Shown here: positions 1 to 8,315 of the stretch, one piece after another
How positions within the stretch are numbered: position 1 is the first letter of the stretch
Layout of the letters: every line of letters starts with the position of its first letter
NCBI GenBank assembly: GCA_023440825.1
Contig: JAEXRL010000029.1
Coordinates: forward strand, 1-64,000
Origin: Pseudomonadota bacterium
GTDB lineage: Bacteria > Pseudomonadota > Gammaproteobacteria > Burkholderiales > Burkholderiaceae_B
Direction of reading: 5' to 3'
DNA length: 64,000 nt
The notes under the pieces: generated by a model
Told to the model about the DNA's origin: nothing
The model's database searches: none
What the model saw: the letters and a program-made list of their open reading frames with translations, nothing else
Translations under genes and position numbers: made by a program

Positions 1-266
1 CAAGCCTTAACTTGACCTGAGTTTTTCGCTACGCCAAGTGGCTTGGTGTGCGTTGTTTGCGTTGCGCTTCGGGTTAACCCGTATGTGCTGTAGCAAGCAA
101 GAACGTAACTATAGCAAGCGTAAAAAAGGAATGCAAGTGTTTTTATAAATAAAACGAATAATTTTGCTGTTTCTCTTGATTCACCTGATTTTTACTACTC
201 TGCACAGCCACCTTTTAGCCTCTGCCATCTTTTACAATAAGGTTTTACTCACTATATAGATGGATT
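1..266. other. Intergenic region at left edge, no gene seen
   Basis: No convincing reading frame crosses the left edge. The stretch contains a small CCAAG/CTTGG hairpin near 35-47 and a 10-base GGGTTAACCC palindrome at 71-80, then becomes AT-rich towards ung. A TACAAT hexamer at 233-238 could be a -10 element for ung, but I see no matching -35. It is probably the end of whatever lies to the left plus the ung promoter. Confidence 0.4.
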
Positions 267-1061
267 ATGGCACGGCGTTCCCGCACACCCTCTGAAGAGC
301 AACTTAGCCTGTTAGGCAACGATATTCTGGCCAACAACCTGCTAGACAGCTCCCTTGCTGTGCAAATCAACGAGCTACATCCTTTTTGGCGCGCTGCGCT
401 GGATCAGGCTGATTGCCACACCGTCATTGCACAGCTAGATGCCTACCTGCAACAAGAACGAGATCAGCAACTACCCATTTACCCCAAACGGCCGTTTCGA
501 GCCCTAGAGCTGGATACCTCGGCGCAAGTCCGTGTGGTGATACTTGGGCAAGATCCTTATCATGGCCCTAACCAGGCACAGGGCCTGGCTTTCTCTGTGC
601 CCGATACGTGCCCTGCCCCCCCTAGCCTAAAAAACATTTTTACAGAACTCGCGCTAGAGTATCCCGACAAGCCCGCCCCCCACAGCCACGACCTTAGTAA
701 CTGGGCACGCCAGGGGGTATTACTCTTAAACACATCCTTGACCGTTAGCGATGGCTTACCAGGCTCACACTCACGCAAGGGCTGGGAACACATTACCGAT
801 GCTTTATTAAGTCATCTTGCTGCTCAAAGCACCACGCCATTGGTCTACTTGTTATGGGGCGCACACGCACAGGCAAAAACCGAGCTTATCTATAGTCGCT
901 CCCGAATTCCGCCTTTAATATTAAGCGCTAACCACCCTTCACCTTTAGCCGCCCGCCGCCCACCCATTCCTTTTATTGGCTGCGGCCACTTTACCCAAGC
1001 GAACGATTGGCTAAGCAGCCATCACTTACCCACCATAGACTGGTTCGCCACAGGCCCCTAA
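267..1061 (+). CDS. ung: Uracil-DNA glycosylase, family 1
   Basis: Removes uracil from DNA as the first step of base-excision repair in the cytoplasm. The 264-residue protein carries the water-activating motif GQDPYHG at residues 94-100 (Asp96 the catalytic base) and the DNA-intercalation motif HPSPL at 223-227, both diagnostic of family 1 enzymes. The N-terminal ~30 residues are longer than in E. coli Ung (about 229 aa) and show no motif. The ribosome-binding site before the ATG is weak (GATGGA). A small unknown gene follows after 15 bases, so the two are probably co-transcribed. Confidence 0.97.
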   Translation: MARRSRTPSEEQLSLLGNDILANNLLDSSLAVQINELHPFWRAALDQADCHTVIAQLDAYLQQERDQQLPIYPKRPFRALELDTSAQVRVVILGQDPYHGPNQAQGLAFSVPDTCPAPPSLKNIFTELALEYPDKPAPHSHDLSNWARQGVLLLNTSLTVSDGLPGSHSRKGWEHITDALLSHLAAQSTTPLVYLLWGAHAQAKTELIYSRSRIPPLILSANHPSPLAARRPPIPFIGCGHFTQANDWLSSHHLPTIDWFATGP

Positions 1062-1076
1062 GTATTTGGACACACT

Positions 1077-1391
1077 ATGACTACCCCTACCAAAACGGAG
1101 CTAGAGCTCGAAAAAATCGCGTCCACGTACGCCTGGCAATTCGATGGAGTGCCACGTGTAGCCGTACCCGCTCATTGGCTAGAACTTATTCAACCACTAT
1201 TTAGTTATGTAGACACCCTGATTCAGGACGAGTTTGAGCGCATGATGTTTAGCTGGACCGACATTAAAGTACATCAAAACGAACTGGCTATTTATTATAT
1301 TTGTCAGGAAGAGCACGAGCTAGAGCTCGAACCCATGATTGAGCAAGTGCGCGAGGCATGTAAACGGGCTGGCGTCACAGCACCCGTATAA
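1077..1391 (+). CDS. Small acidic protein of unknown function
   Basis: I do not recognise this 104-residue protein. It is soluble, without signal peptide or membrane segment, and rich in Glu and Leu. The run ELELE occurs near both ends (residues 7-11 and about 82-86), encoded by a nearly identical 15-base stretch at about 1097 and 1317. Aromatic residues are frequent in the middle (FSW, IYYIC). It starts 15 bases after ung and is followed directly by a terminator, so it is most likely the second gene of an ung operon. Coding is supported by codon use like its neighbours and tight packing, not by a family match. Confidence 0.7.
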   Translation: MTTPTKTELELEKIASTYAWQFDGVPRVAVPAHWLELIQPLFSYVDTLIQDEFERMMFSWTDIKVHQNELAIYYICQEEHELELEPMIEQVREACKRAGVTAPV

Positions 1392-1393
1392 AC

Positions 1394-1445
1394 AAAAAAG
1401 CCAGTGCTTCGTCTACACCGTAGACCAATCACTGGCTATATATAT
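1394..1445. terminator. Bidirectional terminator between the ung operon and lipA
   Basis: Arms AGCCAGTG (1399-1406) and CACTGGCT (1430-1437) pair perfectly, with an inner GTCTAC/GTAGAC helix (1411-1416, 1420-1425). A run of six A lies to the left and an AT-rich tract to the right. It lies between convergent genes and could stop transcription from both sides, with the better U-tract for lipA on the minus strand. Confidence 0.75.
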
Positions 1446-1461
1446 TACTAACTAATGAGGC

Positions 1462-2460
1462 TTACGCTACACCTGCCGCCTCGGCTTGCTGATCGGCATG
1501 ATAGGACGATCGCACCATCGCTCCCACAGCAGCATGCGTAAAGCCCATCGCGTAAGCTTCACGCTCAAACATCAAGAACTCATCCGGGGTCACATAGCGC
1601 AGGACTGGCAGATGATGTTCGGACGGCTGTAAGTACTGACCTATCGTCAACATCTCGATATTATGCGCACGCATGTCGCGCATTACTTCAAGTATCTCTT
1701 CGTTTGTCTCGCCTAGACCTACCATTAGGCCAGACTTTGTAGGCACATCGGGATGCTGTTTTTTAAATTCAGCCAGTAACTTCAAGGAATGGTAGTAATC
1801 AGAGCCTGGACGTGCCTGACGATACAGACGAGGGATGGTTTCCAGGTTGTGATTCATGACATCGGGAGGGCAGGCATTGAGTATATCGAGCGCGCGCTCC
1901 AAACGGGCACGAAAATCAGGCACCAGCACCTCAATAGTGGTGTGAGGAGAGTGTTCGCGCACTGCACGAATACACTCTACAAAGTGCGCCGCACCACCAT
2001 CACGCAAGTCGTCACGATCCACAGAGGTGATCACCACGTAGGACAAACGCATCGCGCCTATTGCTTTAGCAAGGTTAACCGGCTCATCAGGGTCCAGAGG
2101 ATCGGGGCGGCCGTGACCCACATCACAAAATGGGCAGCGACGCGTGCACTTGTCCCCCATGATCATAAAGGTGGCTGTGCCCTTACCAAAACACTCACCA
2201 ATATTAGGACAGGAGGCCTCTTCACACACCGAGAACAGATTATGTTCACGTAGAGTGTTTTTAATTTCATAGAAGCGCGAGTTGGGCGGTGCCGCTTTCA
2301 CACGTATCCAGTCAGGCTTTTTCAGTCGCTCAGCCTGCACCACCTTGATAGGAATACGCGAGGTTTTCGCTTCCGCCTTCTGCTTCATGGTGGGATCGTA
2401 GGCAACATCGCGTGGCCGTACAGTAGGTTTTTTGATTGCGGTATCTACGGGACTGGTCAT
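1462..2460 (-). CDS. lipA: Lipoyl synthase
   Basis: Radical-SAM enzyme that inserts two sulfurs into protein-bound octanoyl groups to make lipoyl cofactors. Both iron-sulfur cluster sites are visible: Cys79, Cys84, Cys90 for the auxiliary sulfur-donating cluster and CTRRCPFC (Cys105, Cys109, Cys112) for the SAM cluster. Length 332 aa is normal, with the charged N-terminal extension common in beta- and gammaproteobacteria. It lies apart from lipB, separated by an oppositely oriented enoyl-CoA hydratase gene; in many relatives lipB and lipA are adjacent. About 200 bases upstream are shared with the divergent hydratase gene and must hold both promoters. Confidence 0.97.
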   Translation of the reverse strand: MTSPVDTAIKKPTVRPRDVAYDPTMKQKAEAKTSRIPIKVVQAERLKKPDWIRVKAAPPNSRFYEIKNTLREHNLFSVCEEASCPNIGECFGKGTATFMIMGDKCTRRCPFCDVGHGRPDPLDPDEPVNLAKAIGAMRLSYVVITSVDRDDLRDGGAAHFVECIRAVREHSPHTTIEVLVPDFRARLERALDILNACPPDVMNHNLETIPRLYRQARPGSDYYHSLKLLAEFKKQHPDVPTKSGLMVGLGETNEEILEVMRDMRAHNIEMLTIGQYLQPSEHHLPVLRYVTPDEFLMFEREAYAMGFTHAAVGAMVRSSYHADQQAEAAGVA

Positions 2461-2661
2461 GAAATTATTACTTCAAAAAAACAAGACGGTTTGCCGCCTT
2501 AAATATGGAGCTTTACACAACGAATTGTAAACTGCCTTATGGACAGGCTCCTAATAAAGCATGCAAGCTTTAAACGGATGTCTTGTAAATATAGGCGTAT
2601 CGCCACAAACTTACAACATACATCGCTACACGCTAACAATACTCAAAGTATGGAGACAACT

Positions 2662-3477
2662 ATGCCTAACACCACGCTCGACACCTCACCGGCCGTACTT
2701 ATAGAGCGCTTCGCCGATCACGCTTGCCTGACCCTTAACCGGCCATCTAGTTACAACGCCCTGTCCGAAGAGATGATAGGCGCGTTGCAAGCAGCGTTGG
2801 ACAGCTTAGCCCAAGACCCTAGTTTACGCTGTCTGCTCATTAACGCAGCCGGTAAAGCGTTTTGTGCCGGTCACAACCTCAAGCAAATGCGCGCCAATCC
2901 CGAGCAGGCTTACTATGAAAAGCTCTTCCAACAATGCAGTGACCTCATGCTGAGTATTATGCGATTTCCTGTGCCCGTCATTGCGCAAGTCCATGGCATG
3001 GCCACTGCAGCAGGCTGTCAACTGGTCGCCAGTTGTGATTTGGCGATTGCTAGCGAACAAGCCAGCTTTGCTGTTTCCGGGATAAAAGTCGGTTTGTTTT
3101 GCTCTACCCCTGCTGTCGCCCTAAGTCGAAACATAGGTTTAAAAGCGGCCATGCACATGCTGATGACTGGAGATTTCATTTCTGCCTCGCAAGCCCTAGA
3201 GCACGGCTTAATTAACATATGCACACCCGCCGAAGAGCTGCATGCAGCCACCGAAAAGCTGATTAACAGCATTTGTGCTCAAAGCCCTAGCGCTGTACGC
3301 ACCGGAAAAGCGATGTTTTATGAGCAAGCTCGCCTACCCGTAGAACAGGCTTATCGCTACGCCAGCCACGTAATGGCTTGCAATATGATGCAGCCTGATG
3401 CTGCTGAAGGGATAGATGCCTTTATTGAAAAGCGTGCTGCTGTCTGGAGTGCAAGCCCACGCTTGCAGCACCCTTAG
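2662..3477 (+). CDS. Enoyl-CoA hydratase/isomerase family protein (ECHDC3-like)
   Basis: Crotonase-fold protein of 271 aa, expected to act on an acyl-CoA. The oxyanion-hole segments FCAGHNLKQM and AAGCQLVASCDLAIAS are clear. The stretch GLFCSTP resembles the ECHDC3 subgroup, whose substrate is uncertain, so a specific beta-oxidation role is not claimed. I place the start at 2662 rather than the upstream in-frame starts (2539, 2650) because GGAGAC at 2652-2657 sits at the right distance and the crotonase domain begins just after. It lies between lipA (divergent) and lipB (convergent, 13-base gap); insertion between the two lipoate genes is the notable feature. Confidence 0.85.
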   Translation: MPNTTLDTSPAVLIERFADHACLTLNRPSSYNALSEEMIGALQAALDSLAQDPSLRCLLINAAGKAFCAGHNLKQMRANPEQAYYEKLFQQCSDLMLSIMRFPVPVIAQVHGMATAAGCQLVASCDLAIASEQASFAVSGIKVGLFCSTPAVALSRNIGLKAAMHMLMTGDFISASQALEHGLINICTPAEELHAATEKLINSICAQSPSAVRTGKAMFYEQARLPVEQAYRYASHVMACNMMQPDAAEGIDAFIEKRAAVWSASPRLQHP

Positions 3478-3490
3478 TATGCCTGTCTGG

Positions 3491-4159
3491 CTAAGCCGCC
3501 CTATGTGACGCGGCCCGCGCCGACAATGCCTGCATAATATGCTCACACAGGCTATTGGCAATTTGCTCAAGGCTGCACTGCACCCCTAAACGACGCAGGT
3601 CAGTGGTGGGCATATTTTGATAACCGCAAGGGTTAATGGCCGCAAACGGTTGTAAATCCATGTCTACGTTTAAGGCCAGCCCATGGTAGCTACAGCCATT
3701 GCGTATTTTGATGCCTAAGGCCGATATTTTAGCCAGCTCACCGGACTGCGCCTGAGGCACATATACACCAGGCGCCCCCGGTTTTCTGCATGCATGGCTG
3801 ATCCCCAACTGCTGTAATAGGGTCAGCACACTGTCTTCCAACAAAGCCACGTACTCTTTAACGTACATGCCACGTCGACGCAGGTCAAATAAGCAATACA
3901 CCATTAACTGGCCTGGGCCATGATAGGTTACTTGCCCGCCACGGTCACTATGCACAATGGGTATGCCATTATCGTACAGTACATGCTCGGGCTTGCCGGC
4001 CACGCCCTGCGTATAAACAGGAGCGTGTTCGGTCAGCCAAATTTCATCCACAGTATCAACGCCGCGCTGATTGGTGAATTCACGCATCGCCTCCCAGACA
4101 GGCGTGTAAGCGGCATCACGCTTAAGCCACCGGCATTGGATTGCTGCGGATACACTCAT
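3491..4159 (-). CDS. lipB: Lipoyl(octanoyl) transferase
   Basis: Transfers octanoate from acyl-carrier protein to lipoyl domains, the step before LipA. The 222-residue protein has the RGGQVTYHGPGQ motif (residues 73-84), the catalytic Lys144 in AKISALG and the acyl-thioester Cys178 in NPCGYQ; the Lys-Cys spacing of 34 matches E. coli LipB. It is the third gene of a minus-strand run dat-DUF493-lipB, beginning 7 bases after the DUF493 gene. Confidence 0.96.
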   Translation of the reverse strand: MSVSAAIQCRWLKRDAAYTPVWEAMREFTNQRGVDTVDEIWLTEHAPVYTQGVAGKPEHVLYDNGIPIVHSDRGGQVTYHGPGQLMVYCLFDLRRRGMYVKEYVALLEDSVLTLLQQLGISHACRKPGAPGVYVPQAQSGELAKISALGIKIRNGCSYHGLALNVDMDLQPFAAINPCGYQNMPTTDLRRLGVQCSLEQIANSLCEHIMQALSARAASHRAA

Positions 4160-4166
4160 AAGCGCC

Positions 4167-4439
4167 TTACAACACCACGCGTACTAAGTGATGGCCGTGC
4201 AAACTACGGTACAAATCGTCAAGTTGCTCACGGGATGTCACCCACACCCTGAATGTAAGGCCCAGATAATTACCTTGCTTACTGGGCCTGCGTTCTATGG
4301 TGCTCGCGTCAAAGTCAGGGTCAAACCCTAGGACTATGTCTGTAAGCTGAGGCTCAAGTTCATCATGGGTAACACCCATGACCTTAATCGGGAAATGACA
4401 CGGATACTCGATCAGTGACTCTTCGGGAGGAATGCTCAT
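4167..4439 (-). CDS. ybeD: DUF493 (YbeD-like) family protein
   Basis: A 90-residue protein of the small ferredoxin-like DUF493 family that habitually sits beside lipB. Family hallmarks are the N-terminal SLIEYPCHFPIKVMG segment and the C-terminal LYRSLHGHHLVRVVL. Molecular role unknown; a regulatory or lipoate-linked function is suggested only by its neighbours. Its ATG overlaps the stop of the upstream aminotransferase gene by 4 bases, indicating translational coupling. Confidence 0.9.
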   Translation of the reverse strand: MSIPPEESLIEYPCHFPIKVMGVTHDELEPQLTDIVLGFDPDFDASTIERRPSKQGNYLGLTFRVWVTSREQLDDLYRSLHGHHLVRVVL

Positions 4440-5329
4440 ACCTGCTCCAAGGATAAAATAGCTTGATCATAGCCTTGACGCAGCTTTTTGAAAATTTGAC
4501 CCGGCACCCCTTGCCCTACTGGTACGCCGTCGAGCTCTACCACGGATAAAATTTCTTTGGTGGCTGAACTAATCATGATCTCGTCAGCGCTCAGAACTTC
4601 CGCACGCGTAATATTACGTGCTTGAAACTCTATGCCTGCCTTAGCGGCCAGCTCTTGAATCAGGCCGTAGCGTATCCCTTCCAAAATCAGGTTATTACGC
4701 ATAGGGGCCAATAATACGGAATCTTTGACGATCCAGACATTACACGCTGCGGCCTCGCTGAGCTGATCCTCGCGAAACTGCAGAACCTCGTCCACCCCTG
4801 CCTCAACAGCTGCCTGCTTGGCCAGTACATTACCCAGCATAGACACAGATTTAATATCACAACGCAGCCAGCGTATATCTTCTATGCAGACGGCTTTAAC
4901 CCCTTGCTCACGATCGGCCTGAGAGCGTGTAAACGGTGACACCATCAAGAAAACAGTCGTTGGCACTTCTTTCTTGGGGAAAGCGTGATCACGCTTAGCC
5001 ACACCACGCGTGACCTGAATATAAACGATGCAGTCCCCTCCGCGCCCCGAGCGTGCCAGCATATCCAGCACCAATTGCTCCCAAGTATGACGCGAGTACG
5101 GATTACGTATGCCTATCGCCGCCAGACAACGCTCCAGCCGCGCTAAATGCCCGTCCATACGAAAAGGCTTGCCACCGTATGCAGGCACCACATCGTAAAT
5201 ACCATCGCCAAAGATAAAGCCTCGATCCAGCACTGATACCTTGGCATCTGCCAAGCGTATGAAATCACCATTCAAGTAAACGATGCTGTCTAGATCCACG
5301 TCTGCAATAATCATGCTTGTCTCATCCAT
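4436..5329 (-). CDS. dat: D-amino acid aminotransferase (class IV)
   Basis: PLP-dependent fold-type IV transaminase, expected to interconvert D-alanine and D-glutamate with their 2-oxo acids. The PLP lysine is Lys160 in the DIKSVSMLGN segment, and the N-terminal LDRGFIFGDGIYDVVP motif is typical of D-amino acid rather than branched-chain transaminases. An alternative ATG at 5314 (residue 6) would give 292 aa; neither start has a strong ribosome-binding site. First gene of the dat-DUF493-lipB run and 14 bases after DacC, so the whole stretch from 6564 is probably one transcript joining D-amino acid, cell-wall and lipoate functions, an arrangement recurrent in Alcaligenaceae. Confidence 0.85.
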   Translation of the reverse strand: MDETSMIIADVDLDSIVYLNGDFIRLADAKVSVLDRGFIFGDGIYDVVPAYGGKPFRMDGHLARLERCLAAIGIRNPYSRHTWEQLVLDMLARSGRGGDCIVYIQVTRGVAKRDHAFPKKEVPTTVFLMVSPFTRSQADREQGVKAVCIEDIRWLRCDIKSVSMLGNVLAKQAAVEAGVDEVLQFREDQLSEAAACNVWIVKDSVLLAPMRNNLILEGIRYGLIQELAAKAGIEFQARNITRAEVLSADEIMISSATKEILSVVELDGVPVGQGVPGQIFKKLRQGYDQAILSLEQV

Positions 5330-5343
5330 GTCAAAACCTGATG

Positions 5344-6564
5344 CTAGTTAAACATCAAGCGAACTTTATCGAGCATACGACCAAATAATCCGGCCTGTGC
5401 AACGTCACTGCTCACCACCAAAGGGGTTTCTCTGATGGTAGTACCATCAAGGCTTAGCGATAGAGTGCCCACTGTCGTTCCCTGAGTCAGCGGAGCCATT
5501 AAGGGTTGCGCATAGCTAGCTCGCGGCTCAATTTGAGCAGACTTTCCACGTGGCACAGTAACCCACAAGGTTTCAGCAGCGCCCAAACCCACCGTTTCTA
5601 CCTCGCCTTCCCAAACGCGAGCCTCCACTGCAGGCTTGTGTTCGTCATACAGTTTGACTGTCTCGAAATTCTGAAAGCTCCAGTTTAATAACTGCAGACT
5701 GCTTTCTACTCTGGCCGCATCGTTAGCCGCGCCCACCACCACAGCGATAATGCGTCGTCCGTCACGCAAGGCCGTAGACACCAAACAATATCCTGCCGAA
5801 TTCGTATGTCCGGTTTTTAAGCCGTCTACAGTACTGTCTAACCACAGCAAACGGTTACGATTGGGTTGCTTGATATCGTTATAGGTATATTCTTTTTGGC
5901 TGTAATAATGCAAGAACTGTGGAAACTCAGTGACCAAACGACTGGCTAATGTGGATAAGTCACGCACCGAAGTTAAATGCGTGGGATCAGGCAGGCCTGT
6001 TGAGTTCACGTAATGCGTGGCATTCAAGCCAAGCTGAGCCGCTTTTTCATTCATTAAAGCGGCAAACGCACTCTCGCTGCCTGCCACGGCCTCGGCCAAG
6101 GCGACCGAGGCATCGTTACCCGACTGCACAATTACCCCTTGCAGCAACTCATCGACCGTCACCTGGCTATTGGGCTTAATAAACATACGCGAGCCACCGG
6201 TACGCCAGGCCTGCTCAGATACATGCACAGGCTGATCCAGCTTCAGACGCCCCGCTTCGAGCGCTTCGAATACGAGATAGGCGGTCATCAGCTTAGTCAA
6301 CGAAGCGGGCTCAACCTGCTGGTCTATGCCTTCTGCGGCAATCACCTGACCACTATTGACGTCCAGCGACAACCACGCCTTGGCCACTAGGGCAGGAGCA
6401 GGGATAGCAGAAAGGTCGCCGATAAGTACCTGAGCACTAGGGTCCTGCTGTGCCGTGGCTGGCAGAGCCTGGGCATGAGCCAATAGGGGCAATGCCAGCA
6501 TGAGCGAGGCCGCAACGCGGGAAATCGGCAAAATAACGGAGTGGGAAACTAAAGATTTGATCAT
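5344..6564 (-). CDS. dacC: D-alanyl-D-alanine carboxypeptidase, PBP5/6 type
   Basis: Periplasmic penicillin-binding protein that trims the terminal D-Ala of peptidoglycan pentapeptides. From Met at 6564 the protein is 406 aa with a signal peptide ending near AHAQA, the SxxK motif SLTK at 88-91 (nucleophile Ser88), SGN at 148-150 and KTG at 250-252. The C-terminal ~110 residues match the beta-rich PBP5 stalk domain; a hydrophobic-basic tail (LFGRMLDKVRLMF) would anchor it to the inner membrane. A longer frame from 6657 adds 31 hydrophobic residues ahead of the signal peptide and is unlikely. Followed at 14 bases by dat, which acts on the same D-amino acid pool. Confidence 0.93.
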   Translation of the reverse strand: MIKSLVSHSVILPISRVAASLMLALPLLAHAQALPATAQQDPSAQVLIGDLSAIPAPALVAKAWLSLDVNSGQVIAAEGIDQQVEPASLTKLMTAYLVFEALEAGRLKLDQPVHVSEQAWRTGGSRMFIKPNSQVTVDELLQGVIVQSGNDASVALAEAVAGSESAFAALMNEKAAQLGLNATHYVNSTGLPDPTHLTSVRDLSTLASRLVTEFPQFLHYYSQKEYTYNDIKQPNRNRLLWLDSTVDGLKTGHTNSAGYCLVSTALRDGRRIIAVVVGAANDAARVESSLQLLNWSFQNFETVKLYDEHKPAVEARVWEGEVETVGLGAAETLWVTVPRGKSAQIEPRASYAQPLMAPLTQGTTVGTLSLSLDGTTIRETPLVVSSDVAQAGLFGRMLDKVRLMFN

Positions 6565-6670
6565 GTTTACGCTTGGGTAGAGATTCGCGATTATTACGAA
6601 GACAATTATAGCTAGACCATATAAGAACGGTTCAAGTTCCCGGCCCGTTACGGCCAAGACCGAACAACGC

Positions 6671-7327
6671 TTACTGATCGAGTAGAGTCAGACGCTGCGA
6701 CACCAGTTGACGCAAGTCAAGTAAGCGTCCGTGGAAAAAATGGCTGGTATCGGGAAGGACCGTCAGGGGTAAGCCCTGCGCGCGGGCGAAATCCATTGCT
6801 TCGGCTAACGGTACCACCTCATCGGCCTCACCATGCACTAAAAACGTATCCTCTGGTAAATGAAGCTCCCGGAAACGAAAACGCTCCACAGCCGGCCCTG
6901 CCAGCACCAGCACCTTAGGCAAGACACTACCTTGCTCATGCAAACTTGAATACAGTTGCGCCGCTACGGCCGTACCAAAGGAGAAGCCCGCTAGTGCCCA
7001 TGCTCCCTGAGCCAACTGGGCAAACTGCTGCGTGAACTGTTCAACCAGCGCCAGCATATCCGCTGTCTCGCCCACGGCCTTATCAAATTCACCAGCTGAA
7101 GCACCGACCCCACGAAAATTGGGACGCACTACCAACAACCCTTGCTGCACCGCTGCCCGTGCCATTGTCGTGACCACTTTATTGTCGCGTGCGCCGCCAT
7201 GTAAAGGGTGCGGGTGCAGTATCAAAGCCCAGCCTTTTACGACCTGCTCTTCGTCTGGCCAATCCAGAGCACAATCGATAACACCGGCTTGCCCCTGAAA
7301 TTGAATCGTCTTCATCCGTTCACGCAT
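6671..7327 (-). CDS. Alpha/beta hydrolase, short dienelactone-hydrolase-like type
   Basis: A compact 218-residue alpha/beta hydrolase without signal peptide. Recognisable pieces are HPHPLHGG near the N-terminus, RPNFRGVGASAG, the nucleophile elbow GFSFG, an acid in DEVVP and the terminal histidine in DTSHFFHG. This combination marks a conserved proteobacterial family whose substrate is not established. The start may be the second Met (7315, MKTIQF). It precedes dacC by about 106 bases and may belong to the same transcript. It diverges from birA. Confidence 0.8.
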   Translation of the reverse strand: MRERMKTIQFQGQAGVIDCALDWPDEEQVVKGWALILHPHPLHGGARDNKVVTTMARAAVQQGLLVVRPNFRGVGASAGEFDKAVGETADMLALVEQFTQQFAQLAQGAWALAGFSFGTAVAAQLYSSLHEQGSVLPKVLVLAGPAVERFRFRELHLPEDTFLVHGEADEVVPLAEAMDFARAQGLPLTVLPDTSHFFHGRLLDLRQLVSQRLTLLDQ

Positions 7328-7414
7328 TGTCTGATCAATCTTAAAATAAGGTTATTCTTAGTCTTTCAGTGTACCGGAAATACTCACCGTACCCCTATGG
7401 TTTGTTCGCCTACT

Positions 7415-8284
7415 ATGACGCTTGATTCTGCCTTCTCTTTGCCCGACGCTTCCCGCTTGCAATCGCAATTGCGTGCCCAGCTCCCTCACTTCCCGCACAT
7501 CAGCTGGGTTATGGAAACGGACTCGACCAACGCCCAACTGCTCAAGCTAGCGCGCCAAGATAGTGGGCCTAGCCTAAGGCCGTGGCTATTAGGTGCCCAT
7601 TTACAAACGCAAGGAAGGGGACGGGCTGGCCGCAGTTGGCAAAATCGCAGCGGTGCAAATTTAATGTTTTCCTGTGCCTTTGACGTATTTTTGCCAGCAC
7701 GGCAACTGGCCACTCTATCTCCTCTGATCGGCATGGCCAGTTGCGAAGCGCTACGCCATCTTCTGGAGCCCGAACATCAATCTGAACTGACCATGAAGTG
7801 GCCCAATGACGTCTTGTGGCAAGGTGCTAAGCTGGCCGGCATTTTGGTGGAAACCACCCGTGCCAGCACTTCACCGGCCAGCGCAGACCACCATGTAGTC
7901 ATCATAGGCATAGGCGTTAACTTGCAGGATGCACGCTCCTTATCGCAAAGCCTGAATCGCCAGGTGGCCGACTGGAGCGACGTCGCCAAAACCTCGGCCA
8001 AAGCCGCTGCAGCAAGCTGTGCCGCCATTGTGGGAAGTCTTGCACAAAGCTATTATTTAAGCCTAAACCATGTTACCGCCAAAGGCTTTGCGGATTTGCC
8101 CGATCGCTACCGCAAAGTGGATCACCTGCTAGGCCAGCAAGTCCATATCATTCACGCCGAACAAGTCTTGCACACAGGTATCGCTCAAGGCATTAACGAG
8201 ACCGGCCACTTAATGCTGCGCCATCCATCAGGCGAGCAGATTGTGGTGTCTGTGGGTGAGGTCTCTGTTAGACCTAAACGCTAA
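7415..8284 (+). CDS. birA: Biotin--[acetyl-CoA-carboxylase] ligase, catalytic-only type
   Basis: Attaches biotin to carboxylase BCCP domains. Motifs: SWVMETDSTNAQ for substrate binding, the biotinyl-AMP loop GRGRAGRSW (residues 67-75 from this start) and KWPND (128-132). There is no N-terminal helix-turn-helix, so it is not the repressor form found in E. coli. The frame stays open upstream, but homology-like sequence begins here; ATG 7397 is an alternative and neither has a clear Shine-Dalgarno. Followed after 31 bases by coaX; this birA-coaX pair is the bir/baf arrangement known from Bordetella. Confidence 0.93.
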   Translation: MTLDSAFSLPDASRLQSQLRAQLPHFPHISWVMETDSTNAQLLKLARQDSGPSLRPWLLGAHLQTQGRGRAGRSWQNRSGANLMFSCAFDVFLPARQLATLSPLIGMASCEALRHLLEPEHQSELTMKWPNDVLWQGAKLAGILVETTRASTSPASADHHVVIIGIGVNLQDARSLSQSLNRQVADWSDVAKTSAKAAAASCAAIVGSLAQSYYLSLNHVTAKGFADLPDRYRKVDHLLGQQVHIIHAEQVLHTGIAQGINETGHLMLRHPSGEQIVVSVGEVSVRPKR

Positions 8285-8315
8285 AACTGAGAACAGGTAG
8301 GCACAGACCATCACC

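Noticed and set aside
176..192. TTGAT-like half site upstream of ung as an Fnr box
   Set aside because: Second half (CTGAT) does not match ATCAA, so no palindrome.
1789..2253. Plus-strand open frame of 154 codons opposite lipA
   Set aside because: Lies wholly inside lipA, whose cysteine motifs are certain; the translation has no recognisable motif.
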